Part shown: one piece after another, positions 38,271 through 50,325 of the stretch
Position numbering within the stretch: the first letter of the stretch is position 1
Layout: each line of letters starts with the position of its first letter
From: Cynocephalus volans
Lineage: Eukaryota > Chordata > Mammalia > Dermoptera > Cynocephalidae
Direction: 5' to 3'
Length of the DNA: 64,000 nt
Assembly (NCBI RefSeq): GCF_027409185.1
Contig: NC_084469.1
Span: forward strand, 35,591,293-35,655,292
Notes under the pieces: model-generated
The model's input: only the letters and a program-made list of their open reading frames with translations
Databases searched by the model: none
Told to the model about the DNA's origin: nothing
Position numbers and translations under genes: made by a program

Positions 38271-38399
38271 ATTTAGAACATGCTGACTGTGCAAGGCCCT
38301 GTCTCTGTGCAACACAGGAGGTGAGAAAGCCAATCCAGGCTCTTCCCTCAAAGAGTTTACAGCTTCCTCGAGGAAACACAACTTCACAGAAATGTCTGA

Positions 38400-38600
38400 G
38401 ATACAAGTTAGAACATGAGCCCACTTACTCTGTGACTTTGGGAAAGTTGTGGTACTTCTTTGGGTCTCAATTTCCTCATCTGTAAAAAAATGGGAATAGT
38501 AAACAACCTCTACGTCAGAATTATTTGAGGTTTAAAGCAGGATATTGTGCATAAAACTCTTAGCACAGTGCCTAGCACATAGTAAATCTCAGCAAAGCCT
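38400..38600 (+). repeat. MIR SINE
   Basis: 'CTCTGTGACTTTGGGAAAGTT', 'TCTCAATTTCCTCATCTGTAA', 'TTAGCACAGTGCCTAGCACA'. Confidence 0.85.
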
Positions 38601-39470
38601 GGGTACACTAAGAGAAGCATGGAATTAGGGGGGCAGCTCTGGTGGGGTGATAAATTTGAGAGAGCAAGAGGTGGGGGGCAATCCTTAAGAAGTTGCCATC
38701 TCCTATCAGGAAATCCACCATCTGAGAAGAAGGGGGTTAGGGAGGTGAGGACAGAGAGCCAAGAGAAGGGCAGGGGTCTTTATCAGCTGGCAGCAAACCT
38801 AAGGGCTGTTTTTGAGGGGGATTTAGGTGTACCATAGGCTAGGCAAGCTTCCTTCTGGAGGTGGATAGGGTGGGTGGGAGCAGGATCCCCAGGCAGGTCG
38901 AGCTGCGGCTTTCAGCACACTCCCCCATTTCACATCTTGCGAGAAGAGCTAGGAAGAGTCAAGGTTCACCCTGCCCCTGCCCTCATGCAAGGCTTTGCCA
39001 CAGCTTGCAAAACCTCAATCCCACTGCTATGGATTCCTCAGCTCAGGTACCTGAGTTTAACTATGTGCCTTAAATATGAGTGATGTTTCCACAGCATCTC
39101 TGAGGTCCACAGATTTTTGTGGACTAGTTTCTTGTCCTCTGCTGGGTGCTCCTGGGGATACAGAAACATATCCATGTAGCCTCTACCTTTACTGGGTGAC
39201 CTTGGGGAGATAAGATATCACCGTGGGAAAGGAATTATCAATGAAGGCCTTCAGTAGCAGTTCTTGTGAAGAAGCACCATTGTTAATGGTGCTTCTTCTA
39301 TATGGTAAGACTAATTGACACATGAGACCTGTAGCCAAGGTGGAGGCAAGAGGTATTCAGGGTGACTCTTGAGACCAGTGTGGTCTGATCTGATAAAAAC
39401 TTAGGGAGTGGGCCAGACTCGGAAAGGCAGAAAAGGGACAAGCACTAACAGCTAAAGGGGCTAATTGGAC
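38601..39470. other. Unique intergenic sequence
   Basis: No gene; contains the perfect hairpin at 39268-39298. Confidence 0.4.
39268..39298. repeat. Perfect inverted repeat (14-bp arms, 3-base loop)
   Basis: GAAGAAGCACCATT, GTT, AATGGTGCTTCTTC. The arms are exact complements and not part of any repeat family I recognise. Confidence 0.95.
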
Positions 39471-39477
39471 TTGTACG

Positions 39478-39605
39478 GGGCTGATTATACACATTATCTC
39501 ATTTAAGCCCTAAATAACGCTATGAGGTCAGTACTAGTGTCACCTTCATGTTACAGATGGGGAAGATGAGATTCAGAGATGCAAAGCAACTTGCTCAAGT
39601 TCTCA
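39478..39605 (-). repeat. MIR SINE
   Basis: 'ACATTATCTCATTTAAGCCC', 'GCTATGAGGTCAGTACTAG', 'ACAGATGGGGAAGATGAG', 'CAACTTGCTCAAGTTCTCACA'. Confidence 0.8.
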
Positions 39606-40680
39606 CAGTGAAATGTGGCAGGTGGAGGCTTATGACTTTAAGTTCATTTTCTTACGTGGGACATTACATGCTGGGCCCCATGGAGATACAAGGGATGTTG
39701 ACATCTGCTCATCTCCTCCCCTTAGTTAGGGACAGAGGCAGGAAGGTGGGCGAGAAGACAGAGCATTTGTCTGGAAGCCCATGGCTGACACGCAGGCAGT
39801 GGAAATGGGGAACCGTGAAAGCCTCGCCGAGGCGTTAGGACTCGTGTTTCTTTTCTTTCTCGAGCACCGAAGTCTTGCTCAACTCAGCTGAGCGACAAGA
39901 CCAAGGGTTGCCTCACTCCTAGACGGCAGGCCCCAGCCTTCCTGGCTCCAACCCACTTCCCGTTCTTGCGTCTCTTGTGTCAGACAGTGATTCTCACTCT
40001 TCCTGTTGACTTCTACTTTGTTTCAGCCGCTTCAGCACGGGCCCCCACTTGCCACCGTGGATCTGATCAGCCCAGGCCTGGGACGCAGGACCAGGTACAC
40101 CGGGATGGTGGGGAGTTGGGGGTGTGGGTGCTGCTTAGAGAAGCCCTGGGCCACATATGACACCAGGGAGACGCCAGAGCGGGGGCTCCTGGTAGTCTGA
40201 GGACACTCTCTGCCCATGTGGTGGGGGGATTGTCAAAGGCTGAGGTCAGTTTGTGATATTGGTTATGTCACTGTGGTGGGGAGGGTGACACAAAAGATTT
40301 GCTTTGGTGACTTCTGAAACCACATCATCTACCAACATCCCCCTAAAATTCTGATCGCTTTACTTTGTTTTGTCCTGGGCCGCCCAGGTAGCATGTTTCT
40401 GGGTTGAAGAGGGAGCTCTTTGGGTTCAGACAGGTTAACGTGGAGCTGACAGAGACATGGTGTGATGCACTGAAACCATGATGAGCTGACCAAGTCAGGG
40501 GCTTGCGATGACGTCCTGGCTGCTCAGCTTAATTGCTTATGTGCAAATTGCTTCCCTCTGAACCTGTTTTCTAGTCTACAAAATGGCAAAACATCTGTTT
40601 TATTGGATTTTTGTGGTACTTAAGCAGGAATTATAGGGAAGGTGTTTCGTAAACTGTAAGATTGTATTTTTCAGGGTTTG
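39606..40680. other. Unique intergenic sequence
   Basis: No gene or repeat recognised. Confidence 0.4.
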
Positions 40681-40689
40681 GGGTTACTT

Positions 40690-41110
40690 TTATTTCATTT
40701 CCTAAAAGGAACTAGGCATAGTTTTTCCTGTTAATATGATAGTTAATAAAAATTCAAGCAATATAGAGAAACTGAAAATCTCTACATAATTCTGTCCCTG
40801 AATATGAACACTTTGACATAGAGACTCTGAGACTTTTGAACAAAATGTTTTTTATGTCAAATTCTACTTACTGTCCTGTAACCTTTTTTCACGTAATATC
40901 TCGAGTGTCATCTCATATTAATCCACACATATTTATCTTGTCCTTCTTAACAGCTGCCTAGTATTCCACTGTATGGATATACCAGAAATCTTCTGTTGAT
41001 GGGGGTTTAATGGCATTTTGAATCTATTTTTGACTATTGTAACATAAGGGGAATCATATTGTATTTGTTCTTTTGTGCAAATCTCACATCTTCTTCTTCA
41101 TTTACTTCCT
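40690..41110 (-). mobile_element. Old L1 (L1ME-like) 3' region
   Basis: Antisense L1ME-like blocks: 'TTCTTAACAGCTGCCTAGTATTCCACTG' (40947-40974) and 'TTTAATGGCATTTTGAATC', with the usual order. Confidence 0.6.
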
Positions 41111-41159
41111 TATTTTGGTGACATACATCTTCCAATACATACGAGGTAAATTTTTTGAG

Positions 41160-42660
41160 ATTTTGACTGTCTGAAAAAAGGCCTTTATTCTCTCCTTATA
41201 CCTATTTAAGAGTCTGGCTTGATTTTGAATATTGGGTTAGAAATAATTTTCCCCTCAATTTTAAAGGCAATGCTTCATTGTCTTCAAACTTCTAGTTTAT
41301 TGTTGTGACATCTTATGCTATTCTGATTCTTGGTCCTTTGTACATTACCTGATTTTATGTCTGTGCAAGTTTTTAGGAGTATCTTGCTATCCCTGGGATT
41401 CTGAAATTTCATTTGTGGGTGTTTTTTCATTCGTTATCCTGCACACTCAGGAGACTCTTTCAAGGGTACTCATGTTATTCAATTTTGAATTTATCTGAAT
41501 TTTTTATTTGAATAATTTCTTCCTTTTCTTTTTTCTTTCTGGTGACTGGCCAGTACAGGGATCTGAACAAATTTCTTCTTTTTTCATTTTCTCTGTTCTT
41601 TCTGGAACTCTTATCATTTGGATGTTGGACTTTTGCGTTTATCCTCTCATTTTCTTGCTTTTAATCTATTTGGGACATCTATCTTTTGTTATCCTCTTTG
41701 GAAGGTTTTCTCAATTTTATGGTCATACCCTTCAACTGAATATTTTTATTTCAACCCTCATGTTCTTGTTTCATGATGTAATGTCCTTGTTTATTTCTCT
41801 GAAGACATTTATTAAAGTTTTTTCCCCCCAGCTTACGTCTGCTCCCTGCATTGAATCTATTGCTCCTGAACTTCTTGTGTTATCTTCTTATCTCTTTCAT
41901 ATTGGAGACTTCCTCAAATGTTTGGTAATTCCTTGTTGAAAGTTCATTTTTATGATCAGGTAACTAGAAGCGAATTGGGGTGGGGTGGGGGGCTTGTTGG
42001 CTGCTGGGCTTCGTGTAGGGTGATCAAGTGGGGGAACCCCGGAAGAACTCTCTGATCTCCTACCTGGGGGATACAGGCCAGACTGCTGCATTCTGAGAGG
42101 CCATCTCAGGGGAAAGGTCTCATCATTTAATATGCAGCCTTCTAAGAATCCCCCCTCCCCAAATCCTCCTTCCCCTTATAGTGTACTGACTTAACTCTGC
42201 CCTCTGTTGTGCCTAGTCTCCCCAAGTCTGGAGCTTCTCTGGTTTAGTTTCTCTGGACAACAACCCCCCTTCTCCTGCTGGGATGGGAGAGAGATAAATG
42301 CCTTGGCTTGTCAATGGCCTGGCCTGTGAAGACAGCATCTAAATGCTTTGTAAACACACCATGCTTTCAACAGATCTTCCTGTTTTTAGCCCCACCCCAC
42401 CCTGCTTTCTGAAGTAGCTGGCACCTCCAGTTCCTGAGCCTTTCTGGAGTTCAGAGGCACGATGCTGCTTGCTGCCGATTGGCATTTAGTTTTCATCCTT
42501 CTGTGATCCACGGCATCAGCTGCCACTCACCAGTCTGCTTCTCAGCTTCCAAGATGCTGTTGACATCTTGTCCACTGTTGTCCCCTTCCCTGAACTCTGT
42601 CCTTATGGGTTTATACCTTTAAAAATTCTTGTTCTTTGTTGTGCAGTTTCAGGAGGAAGT
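41160..42660 (-). mobile_element. Ancient LINE-like repeat, unclassified
   Basis: Long low-GC repeat-like tract: 'GCAATGCTTCATTGTCTTC', 'TTCTGATTCTTGGTCCTTTG', 'TTTCATTTGTGGGTG', 'TTGGATGTTGGACTTTTG'. I associate this text with an old LINE 3' region but cannot place it firmly. The open frame at 41508-41939 is not a gene. A piece of the tRNA-Ile SINE (41541-41568) is embedded. Confidence 0.4.
41541..41568 (-). mobile_element. SINE fragment (tRNA-Ile-derived)
   Basis: 'CTGGCCAGTACAGGGATC' is the reverse complement of the SINE monomer 3' head. Truncated. Confidence 0.6.
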
Positions 42661-42667
42661 GAAGATA

Positions 42668-42750
42668 CAAAGAATCTTCAAAAAGTTCATGAAAAGATTC
42701 GTGTTATCATTTAATTCTATTTTTTCCATGAACTTTTTGAAGTGCCCTTG
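42668..42750. mobile_element. Palindromic mariner-type MITE, copy 1 (83 bp)
   Basis: Inverted ends CTTCAAAAAGTTCATG... and ...CATGAACTTTTTGAAG meet across a short AT-rich centre. TA on both sides (42666-42667, 42751-42752) fits a Tc1/mariner target duplication. Copy 2 is at 53666-53747. Confidence 0.8.
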
Positions 42751-42754
42751 TACA

Positions 42755-43100
42755 TGTTCAATCCATTGTGGCAATCGAGATGGGGTATCGCGTTTTTCAC
42801 TCCCAGCATTGCAGGGGACAATCAGCTTTCTTACACTTTTACCAGCACTGGGCATTATCGTTTGTTTTGAATTTTGCTAATCTGTTAAGTAAAAAGTGAT
42901 AACCTCATAGTCATTTTAATTTACATTTTTAGAAGTTATTAATGATATGGTTGAGGATCTTCTTAGGTTTTATTGGCCATTTGTATTTCTCCTGTGAACC
43001 ACCCATTTATGTCCATTGCTCATTTTTCTACTGTGTAGGATAATTGTTAAATTATTAATCTGTGGCCTGCTCTGTAAAGAGGTTTAGGGTCAACCCCTTA
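42755..43100 (-). mobile_element. Old L1 (L1ME-like) 3' region
   Basis: 'ATTTTAATTTACATTTTTAG', 'TTATTGGCCATTTGTATTTC', 'TGTGAACCACCCATTTATG': antisense L1ME. Confidence 0.7.
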
Positions 43101-43189
43101 TTTTCTTGTATATAAGTCTCCGAGCACAGGCTTCAGAAAATAGCGATTCTTAATAACTGCGTCTAAAGGTTTTGATGATTTTCTTCCCT

Positions 43190-43448
43190 TGGATTACAAA
43201 AGTAATAAGGGTTCCCTGTAGAAAATTTGGAAAATACATATAAACACAGAAAAGAAATGTAAATCACTTAGAGATAGCCATCACTTGTCTATCCATTCTT
43301 TTTAAAAAATGAGTGTATATTTATAAAAATAAAAGTAGTCATTTGGTTTTGTATTCATGCTTTCAACTTAGTAAATCATAATTTGTTCTCAAAGCATTGT
43401 ACATTGTCCCATGACATCATTTTAGTGACTGTCATATTGTTATACTTG

Positions 43449-43490
<42 letters not shown>

Positions 43491-43590
43491 CATGTGTTTA
43501 GACAATCCCTTATTGATGCACATTTATTTTCTTATTGGGTTAAAATTTTCATTAACGAGTTTCTCTTTTGATCATGACCCCATCTAATCT
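43190..43590 (-). mobile_element. Old L1-like fragment with (TA)n expansion
   Basis: 'GAAAATTTGGAAAATACATATAA', 'GATAGCCATCACTTG' and 'CATGCTTTCAACTTAG' fit the far 3' part of old L1s in antisense. Contains (TA)n at 43452-43486. Confidence 0.5.
43452..43486. repeat. (TA)n microsatellite
   Basis: 35 bases of alternating TA. Confidence 0.95.
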
Positions 43591-43984
43591 TGTTTCCACT
43601 GTGTAACTGCTAAAGAATTTCTCTTTTGGGGAAAGGATAAAGGTAAGCTATAATGCTTCTCAGGATAAATTATTACTAAGTTAATAATTACTAAGTCATT
43701 TCAAGTTAATGAGTACAACTCATAGAGATGTTTTAGCACTTTTCCTGGGTCAGAGAGAGAGACGGAGAAGGGTCATTCTGGGACCCTCATCAGATTCCTC
43801 CGCAGTTTTCCATTACAGTGAAAATGACGAGAGGCAAAGCACCAAGGAAGGAGCGATATATGGGAAGATGAGAGAAGCAAACAGGCGGCCATCTGAAGAA
43901 ATCATCCGAGAAATAATAGCTTAAAAGAGAGAAAATCTGAAGAAAGGGACTGGTCCGAGAGTGCATCTGAATTCTGTCCCTGAG

Positions 43985-44275
43985 TCTGCTACTAACTGTA
44001 TTATGTCCTTAGACAGGTTGCTCAACCTCTTTGGTTTTCTCATTTGGCAGATGGCTTCCAAGTTCTCTCGTATCTTTGAGGTTCTGTGAATACTGACTTT
44101 GTAACACTAGCTGTGTGATTCTTGGACAAGTTGCTTAACCTCTCTGAGACTGGGTTTCCTCATCTGTAAAGTGGCAACACTAATAACTACTTCATGGGTT
44201 TGTTATGAATAGATGTTTGTGAAGCACTTATCACAGGGCTTGTCCCATACCAAGTATCCAATAAATGATAGCTAT
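43985..44275 (+). repeat. Two MIR SINEs in tandem
   Basis: The first is truncated ('GACAGGTTGCTCAACCTC', 'TTTTCTCATTTGGCAGATGG'). The second is nearly full ('TGTGATTCTTGGACAAGTTGC', 'CTCATCTGTAAAGTGGCAAC', 'ATCCAATAAATGATAGCTA'). Confidence 0.8.
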
Positions 44276-45154
44276 TTTTATTGTATTCCAACTGTTACAT
44301 AAGAAAGAGGGTTAATTACATCATCCCATACTCTGTGTATGGAAAGCAACTCTGTCTTCTCAGAAGTGGTTTCAAAGTTCAATGTGCAGCTGGGACAGAT
44401 GCCAAGGGGCACAGTCCAAAGTCACCACTGGCTGCTGACCTAACATTTCAACTATTCTTCTGTAGGACCTGGATGCCGTCCAGATGTGGGTCAAGTAAAC
44501 AGGCTACTGTTCAACACAGATGAATCAGATGCATGAATTCTGGTCAACAGGGGAAGGAATAGGAAACCCCGTTTTCCAAATATAAAATATCCGTGAGGGT
44601 AACAGAAGGGGAACTAAGCTCTAGATGACATGAGTCATCAATGTTAGGGATGCTATTAAGAAAAAGCTGACGTACTTTCAAGTTGTGATTAATGAGCATG
44701 GGGATGGGCGGAAGAAGTTGTGGGCGTAGCTGAAGTTTTACTGCTTGCTGGTGTGCATTATTCGGCAAATTTCCCTTTTCTGTGAAATCAGGAGGCTGGA
44801 TTCTATTTTTATTCTCCAAAGGATGGTCTGTGTACTATTGGTGGCACATAAAGTGATGTTAGGTGGTAAGAGATGAACATTTGAAATTTTAATAGTTAGG
44901 TATTTATTTTATGGAATATTAGGAAAAATAGGACTAGCAATAAATTCCGTGATTTCCGACCAGATCGGGCTTGTTCAGGGTGGAATGGCTGTAGACCAAT
45001 TCCATGATTTCATACATATGACTGTTAAGGGTGAGTCTAATACAGGACTTAAGTTCATCTTTTAAAAAGTGAGTCAATTCAAAGAAAAAATCAAAGATGA
45101 TATGCAGAAGTAGCAAATATTGTACAGGTGGTAAAGTTGGAATTTTGGAAGTGG
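44276..45154. other. Intergenic, nothing recognised
   Basis: No gene or clear repeat. Confidence 0.4.
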
Positions 45155-45617
45155 TAGGCAGAATAATAGACCCCTAGAGAAGTCCACACCCTAATCCCCA
45201 GAACCTGTGAGTATGTTACCTTATATGGCAAAGGAACTTTGCAGGTGTGATTAAGGATATTGTGATGGGGAGATAATTCTGCATTATCTGGATTTGGCCC
45301 AATGTAATTGGCCCAAAATATGAAGGAGGCAGGAGGATCAAAGTCAGAGAAAGCAATGTAATGACAGAAGCAGCTGTTGCAGAGATGCGGCCATAAGCCA
45401 AGGAACGAACGTGGCCTTTAGAAGCTGGAAGAGGCAAAGAAATGATTCTCCCCTGGAGCCTTCAGAAGGAACCAGCCCTGCTGACACTTCAATTTTAGCT
45501 CTATAAGTCTCATTTGGGACTTCTGGCCTCCAGAACTGTAAGAGAATAAATTTGTGTTGTTTTAAGCCACCAAGCTTGTGGTAATTTGTTACAGCAGCCA
45601 CAGGAAATGAATACATC
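45155..45617 (+). mobile_element. MLT1-type LTR (ERVL-MaLR)
   Basis: Nearly complete LTR: 'GGCAGAATAATAGACCCC', 'AAGGAACTTTGCAGGTGTGA', 'CTGGCCTCCAGAACTGTAAGA' and 'GTGGTAATTTGTTACAGCAGCC'. Similar to 3595-4057. Confidence 0.82.
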
Positions 45618-45824
45618 AGACATTAGAAGCCCTTAAAGTGGTTCATTCTGCAAATTCAGCGATTCCCTGGGGCATAGAAAGAAACATTGGCAGGAATGAG
45701 ACTGTCCTTGGTTACCTACCTTCACCCATCTAGGAGGAGGACCAGCCAAAGAGAGTCAGGACTCTCAGCCTCACTAGGAGTGTGCTTGGCTACATGCCAC
45801 GATGGGTCCTGACTCATGGGCCCT

Positions 45825-45910
45825 GTCAATAGTGTTATCTGGTTCAACCTGCTCATTTTACAGATGAAGAAACTGAGGCTCAGAGAAGGGAAGTAACTCG
45901 AGCAAAATCA
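45825..45910 (-). repeat. MIR SINE fragment
   Basis: 'CATTTTACAGATGAAGAAACTGAGGCTCAGAGAAGGG' region (45854-45890), antisense MIR core. Confidence 0.7.
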
Positions 45911-47103
45911 ACTGTGATGGGGCTGATTTGGCTAAGATGAATAAACACCGGAATTCCAAAGGCGGTGGGAGGATGTAACGTGCATGGCTGGGTTCTCACA
46001 CCTGGGTGGGGGATGCTGAAAAGGGTGGGGCCCGTGCCTTTGGCTGGGGGTGGAGGGCAGATCTTGCCAGCCTTTGACCAACTTCTCTATGTGTCTGGGC
46101 CTCTTGCTTTCACTCTGCTTCCTCCAATATCTTTTTATCAGGGCTTTAATAACCATGCTGTTCACACATGATCTTTAGAAAATGGTTGAAACAGCAACAT
46201 GCTTGGAGAAAAGGCTCCTCTGCCCACCCTTATCCTGCCCCCAGCACTTATGGGAACATCTTGTCTTCTGCCTGGCCTGCTCCCCTCCAAAGGGACACTT
46301 GTTTTCTTTTTCTAGGAGGGGTATTTCTACTATGATTAACATGAAACCTGGGATGTTTCATTTCTGCAATTAAGCATCTATGAGTAAAAAATAGTGTTTG
46401 TGGTATGGGCATTCCTGAATAAAGCCCAATCTCCTAATTTTGAGCTGAAAATGTTTTCCATGTAAAGGCCACAAATCCCCCTTGTAATTTTCAAAGACTT
46501 GTGTCATATAGGAATTGACAAAAATTAGTGTTAAATCTCCTTTGAGATCTCATAGACTGTCATTTTACCATATTAGGTTATAATTATAAATGGTTGGGGT
46601 ATCGTGCCCCTTTTATTTATGGTCACCAGACAAGTGGTCCCTAGAAAAGAAATCCTTTCACGTCAGAATAACTATTGTTGACATCCGAGGTAATTCTACT
46701 GTTCAAATTTCCAAATATCATTATGTTGTCAGTTAACAGGTGTTTAGAAGATATGAAGATGAAAAGATTGTAGGGTAGAAACTTTACATCTGTAGAACCA
46801 GCATGTATGTTTACAGGAGGGAATTATATGTAACATTAGATTGGGCTAATTAGGGAGTCACAACCAAAGGAATGAATTCTTTTGATCTGTGCTGCAGAAC
46901 TGGGAACTCTCCCATTGAAGCTTTACTAACATGAGTGCCCAGGTAGGTCACTCTTTTATCTCCTGGAGTCACTTGGCTAAAAGGCTGGATTTTTTAAAAG
47001 GTCTTATATCCATAGACTTAGGAAATAGTTTAGATCATTTGCAAAGAGTTTTGAGAAAATTATCTTGCTTTGTTATGTATAGATGTATTCTTATTTTTTA
47101 AAA
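45911..47103. other. Intergenic, nothing recognised
   Basis: Unique and AT-rich; no gene. Confidence 0.4.
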
Positions 47104-47113
47104 CTAAAAAGTT

Positions 47114-47291
47114 GGGCCGGCCCCGTGGCACACTCGGGAGAGTGCAGCGCTTGGGAGCGCAGCGCTCCCGCCGCGGGTTCAGATCCTATATAGGGATGGC
47201 TGGTGCGCTCACTGGTTGAGCGCGCGGGCACAACAAGCCAAGGGTTGCGATCCCCTTACCAGTCACAAAAAGGACAAAAAAAAAAAAAAAG
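47114..47291 (+). mobile_element. tRNA-Ile-derived SINE, dimeric, GC-rich subfamily
   Basis: Starts GGGCCGGCCCCGTGGCAC, with the B-box-like GGGTTCAGATCC, the linker TATATAGGGATGGCTGG, a second tRNA-like half and an A-rich tail. In place of the 'GATAACACCAAGG' seen in the 13032 copy it has a CpG-rich insert (AGCGCTCCCGCCGCGG), also found in the 58565 copy. Target duplication CTAAAAAGTT at 47104-47113 and 47292-47301. Confidence 0.92.
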
Positions 47292-47319
47292 CTAAAAAGT
47301 TATACATTTAATATGCTTT

Positions 47320-47412
47320 TGTTAAAAATACAGAAAAGAAACAAAAAGAAAAAGAAAAAAAAAAGAAGGAAGAACAGATGAGAGAGGAAGAGAGAGAGAA
47401 AAAAAAGAGAGA
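47320..47412. repeat. A/G-rich low-complexity tract
   Basis: Almost pure purine, directly following the SINE target site. Confidence 0.85.
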
Positions 47413-47950
47413 TTAGCCAGTGATCTCATCTCCCAGAGATGACCATTGCTAACATCATTTTGGTGTCTGTATTTCCGGACTTTTTTCCTAATATGTGATG
47501 TATGTATGTTTCTCTATTTTACAAAAATGGGATCATAGTATACATACTGTTAACTGCCTTATTCATTTAACTGCATATTGTGAACATTTTCATTGTTAAT
47601 ATTCTTCTGTAACGTTATTGTTACCAATTGCATACTATTACATTGTGTGGCTATCACGTAATTCCATTTCATCAATCCTTGAGTCTATATTGTTCCTAAT
47701 TTCTTTCTGAACAATGCTTTGATGAACATCCTGCTGGATAAATATTTGCACACATGCTTAACACTTCCCTTCAGGTAAATTCCTAGAAACGGAGTGCTGG
47801 ATCACAGGGTTTGCACATTTTTAAGTTTTTGATACACGCTGCTAAACTGCCTACCAGGAAAATTCATACCAAATGGCACCGCCTCAGTACCACGTGAGAG
47901 TTGCTCGCTGTTCTTGTCTGCGTCTTGAAGTCTAATGTTTTAAATCTCAT
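47413..47950 (-). mobile_element. Old L1 (L1ME-like) 3' region
   Basis: 'AGAGATGACCATTGCTAACATC', 'AAAAATGGGATCATAGTATACA', 'GAACATTTTCATTGTTAATA', 'GGAGTGCTGGATCACAGGGT': antisense L1ME. Confidence 0.75.
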
Positions 47951-48199
47951 AAATGTGTTGGATGAAAGATGAAATCTCTTCTTTGCTCTACTTTGAATGT
48001 GTTTGATTAGAACCAAGGTGGAATATGATTCATATGTTTGTCAGTATTTTAAAATTTTGTCAATTGCTTCTTCTTGTTCATTTTTTAATGGAAGGGGTTT
48101 CTTTATTAGAGTTCTAGAAAAGTGCTTGGGTGGAAGAAAGAAAAAGTAGCAAGAAAGAGCAGGAGAGAAGAGAGAAAATGACTTCGAACTTAAAAACAT

Positions 48200-48300
48200 T
48201 CACTGAAAAGCTTTTACTCAACAAAGGTTAAGTGCCTACTACATGCTAGGCATTGGGGTCAGAGATAAGTAAGTCATGGCTGCTGTCCTAAATGTCACCC
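48200..48300 (-). repeat. L2 3'-end fragment
   Basis: 'GTTAAGTGCCTACTACATGC' with 'GGCATTGGGGTCAGAGATAAG'. Confidence 0.65.
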
Positions 48301-48319
48301 TAAATGTAAAATATTGAAA

Positions 48320-48527
48320 GCTTCTTGCTATTTTTTTCTCCTTAGTACTTATTACTGTCTGACATACTCATGTTTGTATATTTTGTTTCCCTTCTATGTC
48401 CCTTCTTTTCTTTCATTAGAAAACCTCCAGGAAGGAAGGAACTTAGCTTCTTTTGTTAATTGCTCTATCCCTGGGGCCTAGGACAGTGCCAAGCACTCAA
48501 TAAATATATGTTGTATGGTTGAATACA
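48320..48527 (+). repeat. L2 3' end
   Basis: 'GGAACTTAGCTTCTTTTGTTA', 'ATCCCTGGGGCCTAGGACAG', 'CACTCAATAAATATATGTTG'. Confidence 0.75.
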
Positions 48528-49835
48528 TGATCTTTTAGTCCTGGTAACTCTGACTCATTGACTTACCTGGTAATGGGAATTTGGCTGACACTGTCTGATG
48601 CAATCAGCTCAGGCTGGTAAGAAACACACCATTTCTTTTCAGTCCTGTTATTTCATTAGTTTGGTTTGGGAGCAGGTAAACCTGGTACCACCTTGTCTAT
48701 GTAAAGGTTTATGAGCAGATATCAGTTTTCTCCAGGGACAGTCACACTGTTTATGTAGGTGTGAGGTCCGCAGCCCTTTGGGTTGCCAGGTGTTAACCAA
48801 ATTAGCAATCAACAGTGTTATGCATCCTTTTCTGGGGAGGCAGCTGTCACTCTAGGGTGTGGTTTGTGATCATCAAAGGGCTGGGGTGGGAGCCAGAGCT
48901 GACAATGAAGATTAAGCTTGGGGGAGTGGAGGCTCTGAAGCCAGAAAAGCCATAAGATTCCAGATTGGAAGTCCACAATTCAGGTAGGCTATGGGGGAAG
49001 AAATTAGGACAAGCTCCAAGAGATTTGTGGGAGCATGGCAGGATATCAGTTTCCATCAACAGGCAAGAAGGACTGGGCAGAGACTTTTGAGACCTCAGTT
49101 TATCCCCCTGGATAAGGATGAGGGCTCTTTCCTTCCAGGTACCAGCAACCAGGGAAGGACCTTGCTAGGAAGGCCTGTTGCAGCCCCAACCTAAATGGTC
49201 CTCATTTATCTCACCTCCAAGAGACCCTTTCAGCAAGCTACACCTGGTGGTCTGTAGAGGGTGGAGCATCCTCCTGGCATAGGTTCCAAGGGCCAGAAGC
49301 AGGCTACGCTCTCAGACAGACACAGTGGAAAGGGGCAGAACAGGAAGGGGGATTGGAACCTAAAACGCGGCATAGCAAATTCATCTTCACTCCTGGAGTT
49401 TGAAATTGAGAGGCAAGTTCTGATGGAAGAGCTGGGGTTTGGGAGCTTGAGCTGCTTTGGGTAGTTGGTGAGCACCATTTGCTCAACGCGTTACTGAGGA
49501 TGCAATGAAGACAACAAATGGAACTTTCTTTCCCATCCAGGTGGTATAGGAATAACCCAGGCTGGGCTGTTTCTCGCTATCTGTGCCAAGGGTGAGGGAC
49601 CAACCAGAAGTGGGCAGTTTTGAATCAAACAGGCCTCTGCACATACATTACGTTCATTTAATTTTACATCTCCATTGAACTTTACATAGTAGTCCTTTAT
49701 TTTAAGGGCCTTGACAACTTCATGAAGAAAAGAACCACATGAATGTTAAGCCCTGTTTTCACTCAGGTAGCAGCCCCTGCCACACTTTGTCATTTGCCCT
49801 GGTTCTTTTTCTTTCTTTTTTTTTAAATAAGCAAT
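48528..49835. other. Unique intergenic sequence
   Basis: No gene or repeat identified. Confidence 0.4.
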
Positions 49836-49837
49836 AG

Positions 49838-49945
49838 CAATTTATTTCTCACAGTTCTGGAGACTGGGAAGTCCCAGATCAAGGCACAGCAGATTGGTGC
49901 CTGGTGAGGGCTTGTTCTCTGCTTCCAGGATGGCATCCTCACATG
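49838..49945 (-). mobile_element. MaLR LTR fragment
   Basis: 'TTTATTTCTCACAGTTCTGG', 'GACTGGGAAGTCCCAGATCAAGG' and 'GTGCCTGGTGAGGGCTTG' are the reverse complement of an MST/MLT1 LTR 3' half. Confidence 0.7.
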
Positions 49946-49965
49946 GTGGACTTATTTTTCTTTAT

Positions 49966-50158
49966 AGTACTTGTCATGACCTGATGGAAATAAACTTGTC
50001 TATTTGCTTATTGTCTGTCTTCTCCATTAGAATATAAGCTAATTATATTAGGGGTGGAGGTGGGAGGTGCTTTTTTTAAAGTTATGGTTGAATCCCCAAG
50101 GCTTAGAACAGTGCCTAGCACATAGCAAGCACCAAACTCACAGCTGATGAATGAAAGA
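49966..50158 (+). repeat. L2 3' end
   Basis: 'CTTCTCCATTAGAATATAAGC', 'GAACAGTGCCTAGCACATAG', 'GATGAATGAAAG'. Confidence 0.7.
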
Positions 50159-50212
50159 CTTTCCTCTCTCTCTAAAACCACTTCTCACAGAAGGCTATTA
50201 AAATAAACTACA

Positions 50213-50325
50213 GGGGGCTGGTGAGTTAGCTCAGTTGGTTAGGGCACAGCCTTATAATACCAAAGTCATGGGTTCAGATCCCTGTACTGGCCAGCCATCA
50301 AATAAATAAATAAATAAATAAATAT
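50213..50325 (+). mobile_element. tRNA-Ile-derived SINE, monomer with (AAAT)n tail
   Basis: Closest copy here to the parent tRNA: GAGTTAGCTCAGTTGGTTAG (A box), then GGGTTCAGATCCCTG (B box) and CTGGCCAGCC. The anticodon region is decayed and there is a (AAAT)n tail, so this is a SINE and not a tRNA gene. Confidence 0.9.

Noticed and set aside
41508-41939. 143-codon hydrophobic frame
   Set aside because: Phe/Leu-rich because of T-rich ancient repeat sequence with a SINE fragment inside.
50213-50325. tRNA-Ile gene
   Set aside because: A and B boxes are present, but the anticodon stem is decayed and an (AAAT)n tail follows; it is a SINE with relatives in the window.
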